From: DATLZM01 sp035559315
Lineage (GTDB): Bacteria; Actinomycetota; UBA4738; HRBIN12
DNA length: 7,544 nt
Assembly: GCA_035559315.1 (NCBI GenBank)
Contig: DATMBJ010000185.1
Coordinates: forward strand, 1 to 7,544
Direction of reading: 5' to 3'
In this document: piece by piece, positions 5,369-7,544 of the stretch
Numbering within the stretch: the first letter of the stretch is position 1
Layout: every line of letters begins with the position of its first letter
Position numbers and translations under genes: made by a program
The notes under the pieces: model-generated
Told to the model about the DNA's origin: nothing
The model's database searches: none
Seen by the model: the letters and a program-made list of their open reading frames with translations, nothing else

Positions 5369-5372
5369 ACAT

Positions 5373-7544
5373 ATGTTCGAACGCTTCACGGATCGAGCGA
5401 GAAGGGTCGTCGTCCTCGCCCAGGAAGAGGCGAGGATGCTGAACCACAACTACATCGGCACCGAGCACATCCTCCTCGGCCTGATCCACGAGGGCGAGGG
5501 GGTCGCCGCGAAGGCGCTCGAGCAGCTCGGGATCTCGCTGGAGGCCGTGCGCCAGCAGGTCGAGGAGATCATCGGCCAGGGGCAGGCGGCCCCCACCGGG
5601 CACATCCCGTTCACGCCGAGGGCCAAGAAGGTCCTGGAGCTCTCGCTCCGTGAGGCGCTCCAGCTCGGCCACAACTACATCGGCACCGAGCACATCCTCC
5701 TCGGGCTGATCCGGGAGGGCGAGGGCGTGGCCGCGCAGGTCCTGCAGAAGCTCGGGGCCGACCTGAACCGCGTGCGGCAGACCGTGATCCAGCTGCTCTC
5801 GGGCTACACCGGGGGCAAGGAGCCGGCCGCCGGCGAGCAGGGCGGGCCCCAGGGCTCGATGGTCCTCGACCAGTTCGGGCGGAACCTCACCCAGCTGGCC
5901 CGCGAGGGCAAGCTCGACCCCGTGATCGGCCGGGAGAAGGAGATCGAGCGGGTGATGCAGGTCCTCTCCCGGCGGACCAAGAACAACCCGGTCCTGATCG
6001 GGGAGCCCGGCGTGGGCAAGACCGCGATCGTCGAGGGCCTGGCCCAGCGGATCGTGAAGGGCGAGGTCCCCGAGACCCTCAAGGGCAAGCAGATCTACAC
6101 GCTCGACCTCGGGGCCCTGGTCGCGGGCTCGCGCTACCGCGGCGACTTCGAGGAGCGGCTGAAGAAGGTCCTCAAGGAGATCCGGACCCGCGGCGACATC
6201 ATCCTGTTCATCGACGAGCTCCACACGCTGGTCGGGGCGGGGGCCGCCGAGGGCGCGATCGACGCCGCGAGCATCCTGAAGCCGATGCTCGCCCGGGGCG
6301 AGCTCCAGACGATCGGCGCGACCACCCGCGACGAGTACCGCAAGCACCTCGAGAAGGACGCGGCCCTCGAGCGGCGGTTCCAGCCGATCTACGTCGAGGA
6401 GCCGACGGTGGCGCACGCGATCGAGATCCTCAAGGGCCTGCGGGACCGCTACGAGGCGCACCACCGCGTCTCCTACACCGACGCGGCCCTCGTGGCGGCG
6501 GCGAACCTCTCCGACCGCTACATCTCCGACCGCTACCTGCCCGACAAGGCGATCGACCTCATCGACGAGGCGGGCTCCCGGATGCGGATCCGTCGGATGA
6601 CGGCGCCGCCCGACGTCCGCGAGATCGACGAGAAGATCGCCGAGGTCCGCCTGAAGAAGGAGTCGGCCATCGACGGGCAGGACTTCGAGCGGGCCGCCCA
6701 GCTCCGGGACGAGGAGAAGCGGCTCCTCGAGGAGCGGGCCCGGCGCGAGCGGGAGTGGCGGTCCGGCGAGATGGACGTCCTCTCCGAGGTCGACGAGGAG
6801 GAGATCGCGGAGGTCCTCTCGACGTGGACCGGGATCCCCGTGTTCAAGCTCACCGAGGAGGAGACCGAGAAGCTGCTCCGGATGGAGGAGGCCCTCCACG
6901 AGCGGATCGTGGACCAGACCGAGGCCGTGGCGGCGGTGTCGCGGGCCATCCGGCGGACCCGCGCCGGCCTCAAGGACCCGAAGCGGCCCGCGGGCTCGTT
7001 CATCTTCCTCGGGCCCTCGGGGGTGGGGAAGACCGAGCTCTCCAAGGCGCTGGCCGAGTTCCTGTTCGGGGACGAGGACGCGCTGATCCAGCTCGACATG
7101 TCCGAGTACATGGAGAAGCACACGGTCTCCCGGCTGATCGGGTCGCCCCCGGGCTACGTCGGCTACGAGGAGGGCGGGCAGCTCACCGAGGCCGTCCGGC
7201 GGAAGCCGTTCTCGGTGGTCCTCTTCGACGAGATCGAGAAGGCCCACCCGGACGTGTTCAACACGCTCCTCCAGATCCTGGAGGACGGGCGGCTCACCGA
7301 CGCCCAGGGCCACACCGTCGACTTCAAGAACACGATCATCATCATGACCTCGAACCTCGGGACCCGCGACATCCAGAAGGGCGTGGGGATCGGGTTCTCG
7401 GCCAAGGCCGACGAGGAGGTCACCTACGAGAAGATGAAGGAGAAGGTGCTGGAGGAGCTCAAGCGCTCCTTCCGGCCCGAGTTCCTGAACCGGATCGACG
7501 AGGTCATCGTCTTCCACTCGCTCTCGCGCGAGGACGTGAAGGCG
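5373..7544 (+). CDS. clpC: ATP-dependent protease unfoldase ClpC (Hsp100), 3' truncated by the window
   Basis: Hexameric cytosolic AAA+ unfoldase that threads substrates into the ClpP peptidase. 724 codons are visible; the family has roughly 810-850, so only the end of the second AAA+ module is missing. Domains in order: double Clp_N repeat (HNYIGTEHILLGL at 25-37 and again at 100-112), AAA1 with Walker A GEPGVGKT (210-217), Walker B IDE (D281, E282) and arginine fingers R334-R335, a middle coiled-coil carrying a UVR-like stretch (about 430-460, DFERAAQLRDEEKRLLEE), and AAA2 with Walker A GPSGVGKT (547-554), Walker B FDE (D619, E620), the ClpP-docking tripeptide IGF (673-675) and FLNRIDE with arginine finger R707. 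The UVR/middle domain and the docking loop separate it from ClpB. Start ATG 5373 gives the canonical MFERFTDRARRVV; the in-frame ATG 5340 would add 11 residues and is poorly spaced from its ribosome site. It lies downstream of lysS, as in other actinobacteria, but is separated by two extra genes. Confidence 0.98.
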   Translation, partial: MFERFTDRARRVVVLAQEEARMLNHNYIGTEHILLGLIHEGEGVAAKALEQLGISLEAVRQQVEEIIGQGQAAPTGHIPFTPRAKKVLELSLREALQLGHNYIGTEHILLGLIREGEGVAAQVLQKLGADLNRVRQTVIQLLSGYTGGKEPAAGEQGGPQGSMVLDQFGRNLTQLAREGKLDPVIGREKEIERVMQVLSRRTKNNPVLIGEPGVGKTAIVEGLAQRIVKGEVPETLKGKQIYTLDLGALVAGSRYRGDFEERLKKVLKEIRTRGDIILFIDELHTLVGAGAAEGAIDAASILKPMLARGELQTIGATTRDEYRKHLEKDAALERRFQPIYVEEPTVAHAIEILKGLRDRYEAHHRVSYTDAALVAAANLSDRYISDRYLPDKAIDLIDEAGSRMRIRRMTAPPDVREIDEKIAEVRLKKESAIDGQDFERAAQLRDEEKRLLEERARREREWRSGEMDVLSEVDEEEIAEVLSTWTGIPVFKLTEEETEKLLRMEEALHERIVDQTEAVAAVSRAIRRTRAGLKDPKRPAGSFIFLGPSGVGKTELSKALAEFLFGDEDALIQLDMSEYMEKHTVSRLIGSPPGYVGYEEGGQLTEAVRRKPFSVVLFDEIEKAHPDVFNTLLQILEDGRLTDAQGHTVDFKNTIIIMTSNLGTRDIQKGVGIGFSAKADEEVTYEKMKEKVLEELKRSFRPEFLNRIDEVIVFHSLSREDVKA
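5444..5735 (+). repeat. near-identical DNA repeat pair within the two Clp_N motifs of clpC
   Basis: Bases 5444-5479 and 5669-5704 are identical over 36 bp (encoding the core NYIGTEHILLG of each Clp_N repeat). The similarity continues to 5510 and 5735 with five mismatches, three of which are at third positions. The units are 225 bp (75 codons) apart. Protein-level duplication is normal for Clp_N. Identity at every third position over twelve codons reflects strong codon bias, recent gene conversion, or both. Confidence 0.85.

Noticed and set aside
5340..5372. Upstream in-frame ATG 5340 as the clpC start
   Set aside because: GGGGAG touches this ATG with no spacer, and the 11 added residues (MSGHGPGDRRH) do not belong to the conserved ClpC N-terminus, which begins at MFERF (ATG 5373).
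4995..5372. tRNA, riboswitch or CRISPR in the intergenic region
   Set aside because: No cloverleaf with a CCA-ready acceptor or T-loop GTTCRA pattern, no conserved riboswitch core, and no regularly spaced repeats could be seen.
5139..7517. Antisense open frame of almost 800 codons opposite clpC
   Set aside because: Shadow of the clpC codon pattern: Leu/Asp/Gly/Arg-rich with no domain. The plus strand encodes an intact, fully recognisable ClpC.

Overview
The window is about 7.5 kb of very GC-rich DNA. Codon third positions in the genes are almost all G or C, and GTG starts are common. The gene order DUF2520 protein - panC - coaX - lysS - ... - clpC is the one known from Actinomycetota; in Mycobacterium the order is Rv3603c, panC, panD, coaX, lysS, lsr2, clpC1. 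I read this as a chromosomal housekeeping region of an actinobacterium, possibly a deep-branching or uncultured lineage, because several usual neighbours are missing or replaced. I see no mobile element, phage gene, CRISPR array, tRNA or rRNA.

Layout. Positions 1-4588 (+ strand) are a tight co-directional operon: the 3' part of a Rossmann/DUF2520 protein (a possible PanG-type ketopantoate reductase), panC (pantothenate synthetase), coaX (type III pantothenate kinase), lysS (class II lysyl-tRNA synthetase) and a ten-helix EamA/DMT-type membrane transporter. Genes overlap or lie within 35 bp of one another. Together the first three would make and phosphorylate pantothenate on the way to coenzyme A. 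panD (aspartate decarboxylase, source of beta-alanine) is absent from its usual place. Positions 4608-4994 (- strand) encode a stand-alone receiver-domain response regulator that converges on the transporter gene. From 5373 to the window edge (+ strand) runs clpC, the Hsp100 unfoldase that feeds ClpP; 724 codons are visible and the 3' end is cut off.

The 378 bp between the divergent response regulator and clpC (4995-5372) is the only sizeable non-coding stretch and the most interesting part. On the response-regulator side it has a 13-codon mini-ORF with a perfect Shine-Dalgarno, which stops on the response regulator's own ribosome binding site, followed by a cluster of short dyads. On the clpC side it has a TATACT -10-like element, a weak 59-codon open frame ending 4 bp before clpC, and a long imperfect hairpin that would bury the clpC Shine-Dalgarno. 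That hairpin is a candidate RNA thermometer or translational switch. All of these are sequence-level hypotheses.

Nothing here amounts to a clearly new system. The coding part is well-understood housekeeping biology with a rearranged neighbourhood.
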